Assembly (NCBI RefSeq): GCF_001006005.1
Contig: NZ_CP011254.1
Location: forward strand, 4,402,001-4,466,000
Reading direction: 5' to 3'
Length of the DNA stretch: 64,000 nucleotides
DNA from: Serratia fonticola
GTDB lineage: Bacteria; Pseudomonadota; Gammaproteobacteria; Enterobacterales; Enterobacteriaceae
The notes under the pieces are model-generated. The model saw nothing but the letters and a program-made list of their open reading frames with translations, was not told where the DNA came from and did not search any database. Numbering within the stretch: position 1 is the stretch's first letter; the number at the start of each line of letters is the position of its first letter. Made by a program: the position numbers and the translations under genes. This document shows, piece by piece, positions 45,720-54,742 of the stretch.

Positions 45720-46325
45720 ATGTCACAGCCTGAAGTGCCCTACGTGTGCCAATGGGCGACGCCAGAGCTGGCTGCCGATCTGATTGCCGGGCGTGCCACG
45801 TTGGCGGATGATGCCAACTGGGTGCAGAGCGGGGCGGCCAGCCCGGCGGAATATGTCGAGTGGGCCAACCACGTGTGCGGCATGGCCTGTCTGAAAATGG
45901 TGCTGACACACCGGGACGGCACGGCACCGCCATTGCTGGAGCTGGCACGCCGCAGCTTGCCTTACGGGGCCTATGTGCGTGACGGCGAACGGATAAAAGG
46001 GCTGATTTATGCACCCTTTGTGGAGTTTGTGCGTGAACAGTTTGCGCTAACGGCGGAGGTGCGAGTCAATCTCGATGAACATCAGTTGCCGCCGTTGCTG
46101 GAGCAGCACCGCTATTTTATCGCCTCGGTGCATCCGAGTATCCGGCAACCAGCGTCACAACCGCCATCCCGGGGTGGGCATCTGGTGTTGGTGTTTGCTG
46201 CCGATCGGCATAGCGTTACCTTTCATAATCCTTCCGGTGACAGCCTCGCCAGTCGCCAGAAGGTGACAATGTCACTGGCGGATTTCGGCCGTTTCTTTGC
46301 CGGGCGTGGTATCGCCATCGCATAA
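45720..46325 (+). CDS. C39-like peptidase domain protein
   Basis: 201 residues without signal peptide. A papain-like pattern: WANHVCGMACLKMVL with the presumed nucleophile Cys near 53 followed by a helix, and a late GGHLVLVFAADRHSVTFHNPSG with His and Asn in the order seen in C39-like domains. It could process a peptide or act as an effector; no bacteriocin exporter is nearby. ATG 45720 is three bases after an in-frame GTG and directly follows the ASCH gene stop. Confidence 0.7.
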   Translation: MSQPEVPYVCQWATPELAADLIAGRATLADDANWVQSGAASPAEYVEWANHVCGMACLKMVLTHRDGTAPPLLELARRSLPYGAYVRDGERIKGLIYAPFVEFVREQFALTAEVRVNLDEHQLPPLLEQHRYFIASVHPSIRQPASQPPSRGGHLVLVFAADRHSVTFHNPSGDSLASRQKVTMSLADFGRFFAGRGIAIA

Positions 46326-46378
46326 CACAACGTGCCGTGCCCAATGGGAACACGGCGCGTCCTTTTTCCTGAACCTCT

Positions 46379-46627
46379 CTACTCCAGCCGCATCACCCAG
46401 GCATCCGCATGTCGATCGTAATGCTGTTTGTACAGCAGCGACTGTTGGCCATCCAGCATAGCCGGAATACTGGTGTGCTCGTCCCAACCGTCCAGTTGCA
46501 TGCACAGGTCGGGGTCTGATTTGCAGGGGATCGCCAGGGTGCTTTTCCCTTCGGCGTGTTCAGATGCTGGCGTTAAATGTGCGTCATCAACCTCGAAGCT
46601 GCCTATTTTCACGACGGTTTTGCCCAT
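46379..46627 (-). CDS. yebV: YebV, DUF1480 family protein
   Basis: 82 residues, matching E. coli YebV: VKIGSFEVDDAHL, then ALAIPCKSDPDLCMQLDGWD with one base-level change (STLAIPCKSDP here), TSIPAMLDGQQSLLYKQHYD, DAWVMRLE. Function unknown. GCAAGGAGTTCCA precedes the ATG. In E. coli yebV adjoins rsmF (yebU); here six pilus genes separate them. Confidence 0.9.
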   Translation of the reverse strand: MGKTVVKIGSFEVDDAHLTPASEHAEGKSTLAIPCKSDPDLCMQLDGWDEHTSIPAMLDGQQSLLYKQHYDRHADAWVMRLE

Positions 46628-47134
46628 TGGAACTCCTTGCTGAAGCTAGTGGTATGAGGTGTGACCAGTTGCGACCACCCACTAAGCATAGACAAAGGGG
46701 CGAAAAAGTCACAAAAAAAGATGCCATCGGCCCGCGGGGCGCTGCTCTAGGCACTCACCTCAACCGTCAAGGGTCACTTAGTTGCCACGATAAATATTAA
46801 CGTTACTCACTATCGCACCTCTTAACCATTTTAAAGTCGAGCTATGGCGTGATTTACTGGAGTAAAATTTGTTAATAATTTGAAAAACGGTTTTTTATTC
46901 TTATTTGACTTAAAGTAGATAAATTCCGCTTAAGCTAAATTTATTAATCTATATTTAACCTCGATAGCCTGTTTCATCAGGCTGTTACCGTCAGGGTTCC
47001 CTTGCAAAAAATCAGAACCCGGCTTGAGCGTCATCTTTGGCAGTTTTTGGCAGTGCGTGAGTCCACCAGAGAATTTCCATACGCAACCTGGTTGCATGAA
47101 TACACATCGGTGTAAGTTGTTATTGGGAGTTATC
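46628..47134. other. Promoter region of the Csu-type pilus operon
   Basis: About 500 bases without a gene, AT-rich in the middle (46790-46960), between divergent yebV and the pilus operon. TTGACT at 46905 may be a -35; a matching -10 is not clear. No sRNA recognised. Confidence 0.45.
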
Positions 47135-47680
47135 ATGGGCGAAAAAAAGAGTTTATTACTGGCCTTGCTGGCTGCTGCAACCTTGGCGTTGACCTCCGGT
47201 GTACAGGCTGCGGGGACCTTGACAGGGCAAGTCGGTATTCAACTGACGATCGGTAGCGGCTGTACCGTGGGCAATGGCGGCGCGACCGGTGGCACCAACC
47301 AATGGGGGACCTTGAACTTTGGTAGTTACTCCGATCTGACCAGCGTAATCAACGGTACGGTGTTTGGCTCTGATGGTACCAGCGCGGTCACCATCACTTG
47401 CAGCACTGGCCTTAGCCCGACGCTGTCGCTTAATGGCGGTCTGGCGGCAACGGGAGCGCTGCGCGCCATGAGCTCCGGTGGCGACACCATCCCTTATCGT
47501 CTCTATTCAGATAGTGCACGTACCACGGAAATCGCCATCAATACGCCGATAGCCTTGACGACGGGCACGACCGCACAAAATATCCCGATTTATGGCCGCG
47601 TATTACCTGGCGACCAGCTCAGTACCTCTCCGGCAGCAGGAACCTATAACGATACCGTTGTCGCCACGCTTTCCTGGTAA
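47135..47680 (+). CDS. Csu-type major pilin (spore coat U domain)
   Basis: 181 residues, signal peptide ending SGVQAAGT, then a spore coat protein U (SCPU) domain: GIQLTIGSGCTVG, GTLNFGSYSDL, VTITCSTGLSPTLSLNGG, and AGTYNDTVVATLSW at the C-terminus. This family builds archaic chaperone-usher pili (Acinetobacter Csu). As first gene with the longest leader it matches CsuA/B. Start 47135 follows TTGGGAGTTATC; an upstream frame to 47024 has no signal peptide start. Confidence 0.9.
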   Translation: MGEKKSLLLALLAAATLALTSGVQAAGTLTGQVGIQLTIGSGCTVGNGGATGGTNQWGTLNFGSYSDLTSVINGTVFGSDGTSAVTITCSTGLSPTLSLNGGLAATGALRAMSSGGDTIPYRLYSDSARTTEIAINTPIALTTGTTAQNIPIYGRVLPGDQLSTSPAAGTYNDTVVATLSW

Positions 47681-47743
47681 GGCTGTTATTGCGCCGGGGG
47701 CGAGTCTGCTCCTGGCCGGTTTTTTATACGGGAAGGAACGAGC

Positions 47744-48262
47744 ATGGGGATCAAGGTATTGCTGCTGTTGCCAGCGATCTTGTCGCAGTCTTTTCTGCTC
47801 CACATTCCCTTAGGTCAGGCAGCGACGATTGGCATTGCGGCCACGTTGCAGCCCGCCTGTGAAGCGGGAACGACGACGTCTGGCAACACCAGCTTTGGCA
47901 CGATGAATTTCGGCAGTTTTGCCGCTCTGAGCAATGTGATCAACGCGACCAGCGCCCAGTTGGCGGGCTCGATCCGTGTCAAATGCGTCAGTGGGCTGAG
48001 TTATAAAATCTTGCTGGATGGAGGCAGCAGCGGCGTGGTCACGAATCGCAAAATGGTGAATACCACCAACAGTTCGGCTAGCGTGCTCTACAACCTTTAC
48101 ACCAACCAACCCGGGGGGACGATTTGGGATAATACTACCGGGCTGAGTGACACCGGCAACGGTGCCGATCAGTGGCACACCGTCTATGGTCGTGTTCCGG
48201 CGCAAACCACGCCGGCTGCCGGTGTTTATCTGGATACGGTGAATGTCACCGTGTCCTGGTAG
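47744..48262 (+). CDS. Csu-type minor pilin (SCPU domain)
   Basis: 172 residues, signal peptide (LLLLPAILSQSFLLHIPLGQAA) and SCPU domain with two cysteines, FGTMNFGSFAALSNVINATS, IRVKCVSGLSYKILLDGG and GVYLDTVNVTVSW. Position two of six corresponds to CsuA. Ribosome site GGAAGGAACGAGC. Confidence 0.88.
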   Translation: MGIKVLLLLPAILSQSFLLHIPLGQAATIGIAATLQPACEAGTTTSGNTSFGTMNFGSFAALSNVINATSAQLAGSIRVKCVSGLSYKILLDGGSSGVVTNRKMVNTTNSSASVLYNLYTNQPGGTIWDNTTGLSDTGNGADQWHTVYGRVPAQTTPAAGVYLDTVNVTVSW

Positions 48263-48274
48263 CGGGGGCTATTG

Positions 48275-48799
48275 ATGCGCTATTTCTCTTTGATCCTGCT
48301 GCCGTTGATGATGTGTGGTGCGCTACGTGCCGCCACGCCAACCACCAAGACCTTTACCGTAACGGCAACTCTGACCAACGGCTGTGCTTTTGGCAGCTCG
48401 CTTTCCAGCCCCACGTCCAACCTCGGTACCATCAATTTCGGCACCATGACGACCATCGCCAGTAATGTCGATACCGTGAGCACTGCGGGTGCCGGTTCGG
48501 TGGTGGTGACCTGTACGCCGGGAGCGACGGTCACTATTGCCATGGATTACGGTACCCACGGGGGCAATGCCACCCGTCGTTTCATGCAAAACAGTGCTAA
48601 TAGCGACACGCTGGGTTATCAGCTGTTTCGTGATGCCAACCGTAGTCAGGTCTGGGGTAATGGCGCATTGGCAATGTCTATCCCCAGCTTTCCCAGTACC
48701 ACACAAACCTACCCGGTTTATGCCCGTTTATACGCCGTGACCACACTGCCTTCGGCAGGAACTTATACCGATACGGTCACCGTAACATTAACTTATTGA
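48275..48799 (+). CDS. Csu-type minor pilin (SCPU domain)
   Basis: 174 residues, signal peptide MRYFSLILLPLMMCGALRAA and SCPU domain: LTNGCAFGSS, LGTINFGTMTTIASNV, VVVTCTPGATVTIAMDYG and SAGTYTDTVTVTLTY. Corresponds to CsuB by position. ATG 48275 is next to an in-frame TTG; 12 bases after the previous stop. Confidence 0.88.
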   Translation: MRYFSLILLPLMMCGALRAATPTTKTFTVTATLTNGCAFGSSLSSPTSNLGTINFGTMTTIASNVDTVSTAGAGSVVVTCTPGATVTIAMDYGTHGGNATRRFMQNSANSDTLGYQLFRDANRSQVWGNGALAMSIPSFPSTTQTYPVYARLYAVTTLPSAGTYTDTVTVTLTY

Positions 48800-48817
48800 A
48801 TCATCAGGATATGAGCC

Positions 48818-49615
48818 ATGTCGACCTTGTTTAGCCGTATTATCAGCGCCGCATTACTGAGTTACACAATGTGTTCTTCAATGACGGCACAAGCCGCCAG
48901 CTCGGTGCTGGTCTGGCCGGTGTATCAAATCATTGAATCCGATCAGAATGGTTCCGCCTTATGGCTAGAAAACAGAGGGACAGAGCCCGTCTCTTTACAG
49001 GTGCGGGTGCTGGCGTGGAAACAGGAAAATTTTAACGAGCGCTATGCCGATCAGAATAACGTGGTCGCCAGCCCACCGTTTACCACTGTACCGCCAGGGC
49101 AACGGCAGTTGATCAGGCTGATCCGCAATACGCCGGTACCGGCCAATACCGAGCAAGCCTACCGTATCATCGTTGATGAAATCCCGTCGCCGATCAATGG
49201 CGCTGCCGGGGGGCAAAGCAAAGCGGTAGTAGGGCTGCAATTACAGATGCGCTATCTGCTGCCGCTGTTTATGGATGGTGGTGGCTTGTGGACCAACGAA
49301 CGGAGCGATATCAAACGCGATGCGGCTACGGCGACGCGCCCAGTGCTGCAATGGAGCACGGTTAATGATGGCGGAAAAACCTATTTGCAGGTCCGCAATA
49401 GCGGCATCGTACATGCGCGGTTGAGCAATGTGTTCTGGTCTCAGCCTGGCAACCAGCAGCAGGGTGTGAAAACCATGAACGCGGGCTTTATGGGCTACGT
49501 GTTGCCGGGCCAGTCAATGCGCTGGCCGGTTCCTGCCGGGGTTAGTCCTGGTGGGCAGCTTAATGCCCAGATTGCCGATAACACCAAGCCTATTGTCATT
49601 GCGCGCGGCGAATAG
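48818..49615 (+). CDS. Csu-type pilus chaperone
   Basis: 265 residues, signal peptide to TAQAASSV, then PapD-like fold: LVWPVYQIIESDQNGSALWL, LQVRVLAWKQENF, VPPGQRQLIRLIRNTPV, and the RYLLPLFMDGG segment in the place of the classical RxKLFYRP. That replacement and the YRIIVDEIP block are typical of archaic (Csu/CsuC) chaperones. Donates its strand to the SCPU subunits and feeds the usher encoded next. Confidence 0.92.
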   Translation: MSTLFSRIISAALLSYTMCSSMTAQAASSVLVWPVYQIIESDQNGSALWLENRGTEPVSLQVRVLAWKQENFNERYADQNNVVASPPFTTVPPGQRQLIRLIRNTPVPANTEQAYRIIVDEIPSPINGAAGGQSKAVVGLQLQMRYLLPLFMDGGGLWTNERSDIKRDAATATRPVLQWSTVNDGGKTYLQVRNSGIVHARLSNVFWSQPGNQQQGVKTMNAGFMGYVLPGQSMRWPVPAGVSPGGQLNAQIADNTKPIVIARGE

Positions 49616-49633
49616 CGTCAGGACGCGCGGCGA

Positions 49634-52156
49634 ATGTCGATCCGAGCCATTGTCCGTCCCGGTCATCAGTATCCGCTGTATTACCGGGGCGGCTTGTGCC
49701 TGCTTTGCCTGAGTACCTTCAACGTTCAGGCACAGGAATACTCATCATTACCCGATGCTCCGCGTGCGGCACCGGTGATCACCAATGCCATGTTCTACCT
49801 GACCCTGGTCGTCAATGGCCAGAGCGACGGGCAGGTGGTTCCCGTGACCTATCGAGACAATGCGTATTACGTGGAGGCGGGGGTGCTGGCTAAAAACCAC
49901 GTGCATACCAATGGTCAACAAGGGTTGATTAAGGTCGAGGATCTGCCTGGGGTGAAGGTGAAATATGATTCTTCCGCCCAGCAACTGATCTTGCAGGTAC
50001 CGGATGCCTGGTTGCCAAAACAGGACGTCGGCGGCGGCAACCTGATGAATTACACGGTGGCGCAAAGCAGCACCGGTCTGCTGCTAAACTACGATTCCTA
50101 TTATACCGATCCCCACGAAGGCTCCAGATCGGTTGCCACCTGGATGGAGCAGCGTTTGTTCAGCAACCTGGGGTTTATCAGTAACTCCGGTACCTATCGC
50201 TACAATATCGACACCGTATCGGGCGAGGGCGGCAGTGCCGTACAAGACCGCTATCTGCGCTACGATACGTTCTGGCGTTATAGCGATGAGCAAGATCTGA
50301 TCAGCTATCAGCTTGGGGATTTTGTCAGCAACTCGCTAACCTGGAGTAATTCGGCCCGCATGGGAGGATTACGCATCAGCCGCAATTTTGCCCTGCGCCC
50401 GGATCTGGTGACCTATCCATTGTTGCAATATAGCGGTACCGCAGCGGTACCCAGCACCGTGGACTTGTTCCTCAACGGTTTTAAGGCCAGCAGCAATAAT
50501 CTTAACTCCGGGCCGTTTACCCTCACCAATGTGCCTTATATCAACGGTGCCGGTGAAGCGACAATCGTCACCACCGATGCGGTCGGGCGCCAGGTATCGA
50601 CCACGGTGCCGTTTTATGTGTCCAACACCCTGTTGCGTAAAAACCTGAGCGACTTTGATGTGTCCCTTGGCGCAGTGCGCCAGGATTATGGCATCTCCAA
50701 CGGTGACTATTCCGACGCGGCTTTCAGCGGGATTTACCGCTACGGGCTGAGTAATTATCTGACGCTGTCCGGACACACCGAGGCCACGCAAGGGCTGGCA
50801 CTCGGCGGGTTAGGGGCCGATATCGCGGTGGGGACCTGGGGGACGCTGAGCCTGTCTGGCAGCCAGAGCAAGGCTAATCATCCGCCGGTGGCGACCAGCG
50901 ACGTGGTGAACGACCAGATTGTCCGGCCGAATACGCCAGGTATGCCCGGCCCCAATCAGGATATTGATAATCCGCTGGGCACTAACGTGACGGACAAAAA
51001 AGACGGTAGCCAGTACACTTTGGGCTACTCCTATAATTCGACGCTATTTAGCTTTTCGGCACAGCGGGCCTCGCGCACCGTGGGTTATCAGGATCTCACT
51101 TCTTACACCAGTAATACCCGCCTGAGCCGTAAATCCGACCAGGCCACCTTCAGCGCTTCGCCGTTTGGCTCAAACAATGGCACCTTGGGCTTGGGTTATT
51201 ACGACGTGCAGGCCTATGACAACTCGCATACCCGCCTGGTTAACTTCTCATACAGCCGCGCCCTGTGGGGCCAGAGCAGCATGTTTGTCTCACTCAACAA
51301 AACGTTGGGGGATAACGGTTACAGTGCGCAGCTTCAATTCATTATTCCACTGGGCAGTGATATCAGCCTCAATGCCGGGTTGGCACGTAACAATAATGGG
51401 CATTATCAGCAACAGGTGGGGGCCAGTAAGCCGGCACCTACGGATGGCGGTATGGGCTGGAACCTGGCTTACAGCGGTGGTGGCGATGCCTATCAACAGG
51501 CCGATGTCACCTGGAAAACCCGCTATGCCACGCTGCAAGGCGGCATCTTCGGCCCACAAGGGGAATATACCAACTGGGCAGACCTGAGCGGCTCAGTGGT
51601 GTTTATGGCCAACTCCTGGTTCCTGTCGGACAAGATCAACGACGCGTTTATCGTGGTGGATACCGATAATTATGCCGGGGTTTCGGTGCTGTATGAGAAT
51701 CAGAAGATGGGCACCACCGACAGCAACGGGCACCTGCTGATCCCGTCGATTAGTTCGTACTATCCGGCCAAGGTTGAGATCGACACGCTGCCGTTACCGG
51801 CGGACGTGGTGGCCAACCAGGTCAACAATCGCATTGCCGTTAAGCAAGGCAGCGGGATGGTGGTGAAATTCCCGGTACAAAAAGTCCTCTCGGCCAATAT
51901 CACGTTGCATGACAGCACTGGGCAACCGCTGAAATTGGGCACGTTGGTCACGGAACAGACCACGCAACAAACCACCGTCGTCGGCTATGACGGGCTGGTG
52001 TACTTCTCGCATTTACAATCCCACGGCCAGTTAAGTATTCAGCAGGACGACCGCTCAATGTGCCGTGTGGATTTCGACCTGAACCCCAATTATCACAGCA
52101 TTGAACAGGTCGGGCCGCTGGTCTGCCAAGGCAGTGCCGAAGAGAAAAAATCATGA
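49634..52156 (+). CDS. Csu-type pilus usher
   Basis: 840 residues. Signal peptide to NVQAQEY, N-terminal domain (MFYLTLVVNGQSDGQVVPVT), barrel and plug region (VDLFLNGFKASSNNLNSGPF, GAGEATIVTTDAVGRQ), and C-terminal domain with a cysteine pair (MCRVDFDL, PLVCQGS). The overall length is in the usual range. Distinct from the usher at 5724, so the window has two independent chaperone-usher systems. Overlaps the adhesin gene by 4 bases. Confidence 0.93.
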   Translation: MSIRAIVRPGHQYPLYYRGGLCLLCLSTFNVQAQEYSSLPDAPRAAPVITNAMFYLTLVVNGQSDGQVVPVTYRDNAYYVEAGVLAKNHVHTNGQQGLIKVEDLPGVKVKYDSSAQQLILQVPDAWLPKQDVGGGNLMNYTVAQSSTGLLLNYDSYYTDPHEGSRSVATWMEQRLFSNLGFISNSGTYRYNIDTVSGEGGSAVQDRYLRYDTFWRYSDEQDLISYQLGDFVSNSLTWSNSARMGGLRISRNFALRPDLVTYPLLQYSGTAAVPSTVDLFLNGFKASSNNLNSGPFTLTNVPYINGAGEATIVTTDAVGRQVSTTVPFYVSNTLLRKNLSDFDVSLGAVRQDYGISNGDYSDAAFSGIYRYGLSNYLTLSGHTEATQGLALGGLGADIAVGTWGTLSLSGSQSKANHPPVATSDVVNDQIVRPNTPGMPGPNQDIDNPLGTNVTDKKDGSQYTLGYSYNSTLFSFSAQRASRTVGYQDLTSYTSNTRLSRKSDQATFSASPFGSNNGTLGLGYYDVQAYDNSHTRLVNFSYSRALWGQSSMFVSLNKTLGDNGYSAQLQFIIPLGSDISLNAGLARNNNGHYQQQVGASKPAPTDGGMGWNLAYSGGGDAYQQADVTWKTRYATLQGGIFGPQGEYTNWADLSGSVVFMANSWFLSDKINDAFIVVDTDNYAGVSVLYENQKMGTTDSNGHLLIPSISSYYPAKVEIDTLPLPADVVANQVNNRIAVKQGSGMVVKFPVQKVLSANITLHDSTGQPLKLGTLVTEQTTQQTTVVGYDGLVYFSHLQSHGQLSIQQDDRSMCRVDFDLNPNYHSIEQVGPLVCQGSAEEKKS

Positions 52157-53133
52157 TTATGTTATTACGATGGATGCGAACAGGATTGGCATTGCTGCTG
52201 TTAGTGGGGGTAATGCCATTCGGTTGGGCTGGCTGCACCGCTCCTGCAACCGCGGGCAGCCTGGGCACGCAAAATTCCTTTGATGTCAGCAGTACCCCGT
52301 TAACCACCTCTGTCAGTAGCGGGCTTAAATGCACCGGTGGGTTGCTCAATATTGGTGGCACTAACACGATCACTGCAACCATCGGCTCTACTTTACATCC
52401 CAACGGGACACAACCCCGCCTATACAGTGCGGCAACTGGCCAGTATCTGCCTTATAGCCTGTGCCAGGATGGCGGCTGCAGCACCCTGTATAATCAGGGC
52501 AGTGTCATCACCTGGAGCAGTACCACCGCACTGGGTTTATTAGGCCTGTTTACCGGGCCAAGCAGCACGCTGCCGATTTTTATCCGGCCACAAATGAACT
52601 CCAATCTGGCCGCTGGCACTTATACCGATACCATTCCGATTGCCTGGACCTGGAACATCTGCTCGGTGGCAATTGGGACACTGCTATGTCTTGCAGACAC
52701 CGGTAGTATCCCGACGGGTTCCTATATCAACCTGTCGCTGGTTGTCAGCAACTATTGCTATATCGACAGCGCGCCAAATGTTGGGTTCGGTAGCGCGGCA
52801 TTGCCGTCTGGCCTCACTACGATAGTTTCCAATACCCTCAGCGTACGTTGCACCCTCAACGCCAGTTATTCGGTCAACCTGACCAGCAGCGTCGCCAGTT
52901 CGGGGCAATACCGACAAATGGCATACACCGCGCCTGTCAGCGGCACCACCAGCTATATTCAATATCAACTGTTCAAAGGGGATGGCACCGTTTGGACTGC
53001 CGCCACCAATAGCAACGCAACGGGCGCGGGCACCTCGCAATCCTTCCCCTATACCGCCTCGGTTAACCTGTCACAAAACAACCAGCCAGCGGGGAGCTAT
53101 AGTGACACTGTAACGGTTACCGTCGCCTATTAG
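52153..53133 (+). CDS. Csu-type tip adhesin, two SCPU domains
   Basis: 326 residues with a signal peptide ending near GWAGCTA. Two SCPU-like halves: residues 25-170 with many cysteines (LKCTGG, LCQDGGCSTL) as putative tip domain, and 195-326 (CYIDSAPNVGFGSAALPSG, LSVRCTLNASYSVNLTS, GSYSDTVTVTVAY) as pilin domain. This matches CsuE, whose tip domain binds hydrophobic plastics through loops. ATG overlaps the usher stop. Last gene of the operon, convergent with rsmF, 3 bases apart. Confidence 0.9.
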   Translation: MIMLLRWMRTGLALLLLVGVMPFGWAGCTAPATAGSLGTQNSFDVSSTPLTTSVSSGLKCTGGLLNIGGTNTITATIGSTLHPNGTQPRLYSAATGQYLPYSLCQDGGCSTLYNQGSVITWSSTTALGLLGLFTGPSSTLPIFIRPQMNSNLAAGTYTDTIPIAWTWNICSVAIGTLLCLADTGSIPTGSYINLSLVVSNYCYIDSAPNVGFGSAALPSGLTTIVSNTLSVRCTLNASYSVNLTSSVASSGQYRQMAYTAPVSGTTSYIQYQLFKGDGTVWTAATNSNATGAGTSQSFPYTASVNLSQNNQPAGSYSDTVTVTVAY

Positions 53134-53136
53134 ACG

Positions 53137-54573
53137 TTATTGGTGAAAATCCAGTACTCCGTCGCGTACCAGTTCGCGGGGCAGACTGTTTTTAATCCGG
53201 CTGCCGATCAGTTTGGCCAACCCTAGCGGCTGATGCTGATAAGTGACGATACACTCATTGCTCTGTGGGGGTCGCGAGGGATAGAGATCGCGGCCATGAA
53301 ACCACTCCTGGGCCAGTGCCGCATCGAGCTCAAAAGTCTGTGGGTTGCCACTGGCAGCCAAGGCGATCACCGCCTCATGCTGCCAGCGGAACCCTTTTGG
53401 GAAGCGTTCCGCCAACTTAAGGCCAATGCGTGAAAAACGCACTTTGCTGACTAAAGGCTCCAGCGCGGCTGGGAACAGCCAGATTTCTTTATCCCGCGCC
53501 CATAATTTACTGGTTTCATCCCAGACTAAACCCGAGGCTGCAGCTGCCTGCGCCACCAGCGAGGACTCCTGGGCCGAAAGTGGGGCGAAAGGGAACTTGC
53601 CCAGCTTATAGCTCGGTTTTGCCAAGGCCGGAACGCTGTGATTTTTGCGTAGCCGGGCGACGAAGAAGCCTTCACTGTCATAAATCTGTGGGAAGACGTG
53701 CAGGAAGCCTTCTGGAGTGAGGGCCAGTTGCGCTTGTGGGAACAGGTCGCCCAGTGGCTCAACGCTGACGGCGTCGCCATAGGTTGCCAACAGTTGAAGT
53801 ACCACCTGTTGATTTTCCTGGGCATTCAGCGTGCAGGTGGAGTAAACCATCACGCCGCCGGGGGCCAGGGCGTGGAAGGCGCTGTCGATCAGTTCCCACT
53901 GGGTTTGCGCGATGCTGGTTACGCTTTCTGGCGACCAGTTGCTCATGGCATCCGGATCTTTACGCACCACGCCTTCACCAGAGCAGGGCGCATCCAGCAG
54001 GATGGCGTCAAAGCTTTCCGGTAAGGCTGCGCCAAACACCCGGCCGTCGAAATGGGTCAGCGCCGTATTTTTGACGCCGCAGCGGCTGATGTTGGCATGC
54101 AACACCTTGACCCGGCTGGCCGAATATTCATTGGCGACAATGCCGCCCTGATTGCCCATCAACGCGGCGATCTGGGTGGTTTTGGAACCCGGCGCGGCGG
54201 CGACATCCAGCACCCGGCGCGGGGTTTCACGCCCGGCAAACAGGGCGCTCACCGGCAGCATGGAACTGGCTTCCTGAATGTAGAACAGGCCGCTTAGATG
54301 CTCCGCCGCGCTGCCCAGCCGTAAGGCTTCGTCCTCGCGCTCGATCCAAAAGCCTTCGGGGCACCAGGGGATGGGTTCCAGCCGCCAGTCGTAGTCTTTT
54401 ACCAACGCCAGAAAGTCCGCAACGCTGATTTTCAGCGTGTTGACTCGCAGGCTCCGCCGCAAGGGTTGTTGGCAAATAGCGATGAAGTCATCCATGGATA
54501 AATGGTCAGGCATGATGGCGCGAGTTGCGTCGAGAAAAGCAGGAGGCAAAAAAGCAGGGGCAGGTTTAGCCAC
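53137..54573 (-). CDS. rsmF: 16S rRNA m5C1407 methyltransferase RsmF
   Basis: 478 residues. SAM-binding [16 protein letters not shown] near 120, catalytic cysteines in [14 protein letters not shown] and [12 protein letters not shown], and a C-terminal PUA-like domain ([26 protein letters not shown] read in parts). Follows E. coli RsmF (YebU). Start codon is GTG at 54573 with a weak site; no better in-frame ATG precedes the homologous region. Convergent with the pilus operon. Confidence 0.94.
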   Translation of the reverse strand: MAKPAPAFLPPAFLDATRAIMPDHLSMDDFIAICQQPLRRSLRVNTLKISVADFLALVKDYDWRLEPIPWCPEGFWIEREDEALRLGSAAEHLSGLFYIQEASSMLPVSALFAGRETPRRVLDVAAAPGSKTTQIAALMGNQGGIVANEYSASRVKVLHANISRCGVKNTALTHFDGRVFGAALPESFDAILLDAPCSGEGVVRKDPDAMSNWSPESVTSIAQTQWELIDSAFHALAPGGVMVYSTCTLNAQENQQVVLQLLATYGDAVSVEPLGDLFPQAQLALTPEGFLHVFPQIYDSEGFFVARLRKNHSVPALAKPSYKLGKFPFAPLSAQESSLVAQAAAASGLVWDETSKLWARDKEIWLFPAALEPLVSKVRFSRIGLKLAERFPKGFRWQHEAVIALAASGNPQTFELDAALAQEWFHGRDLYPSRPPQSNECIVTYQHQPLGLAKLIGSRIKNSLPRELVRDGVLDFHQ

Positions 54574-54742
54574 AGGGAGCTCTCAGGGCGGAAAAAAATC
54601 GAAGGGGCTAGTTTACCATAAACTGCCTGCCTGAGAATACCGGCAAGTTTCGGTCAATGAGGTGAATGGCAAAGCAGTAATGGTATGAATTATCTTGGAG
54701 GGGAGCGGCAGGGCTCAGAACATTGAACCCTGCCGAGAGCTA

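Noticed and set aside
46628..47134. SdsR/RyeA-type sRNA near yebV
   Set aside because: E. coli has these sRNAs a few genes from yebV, but the known SdsR core is not present in this intergenic region.
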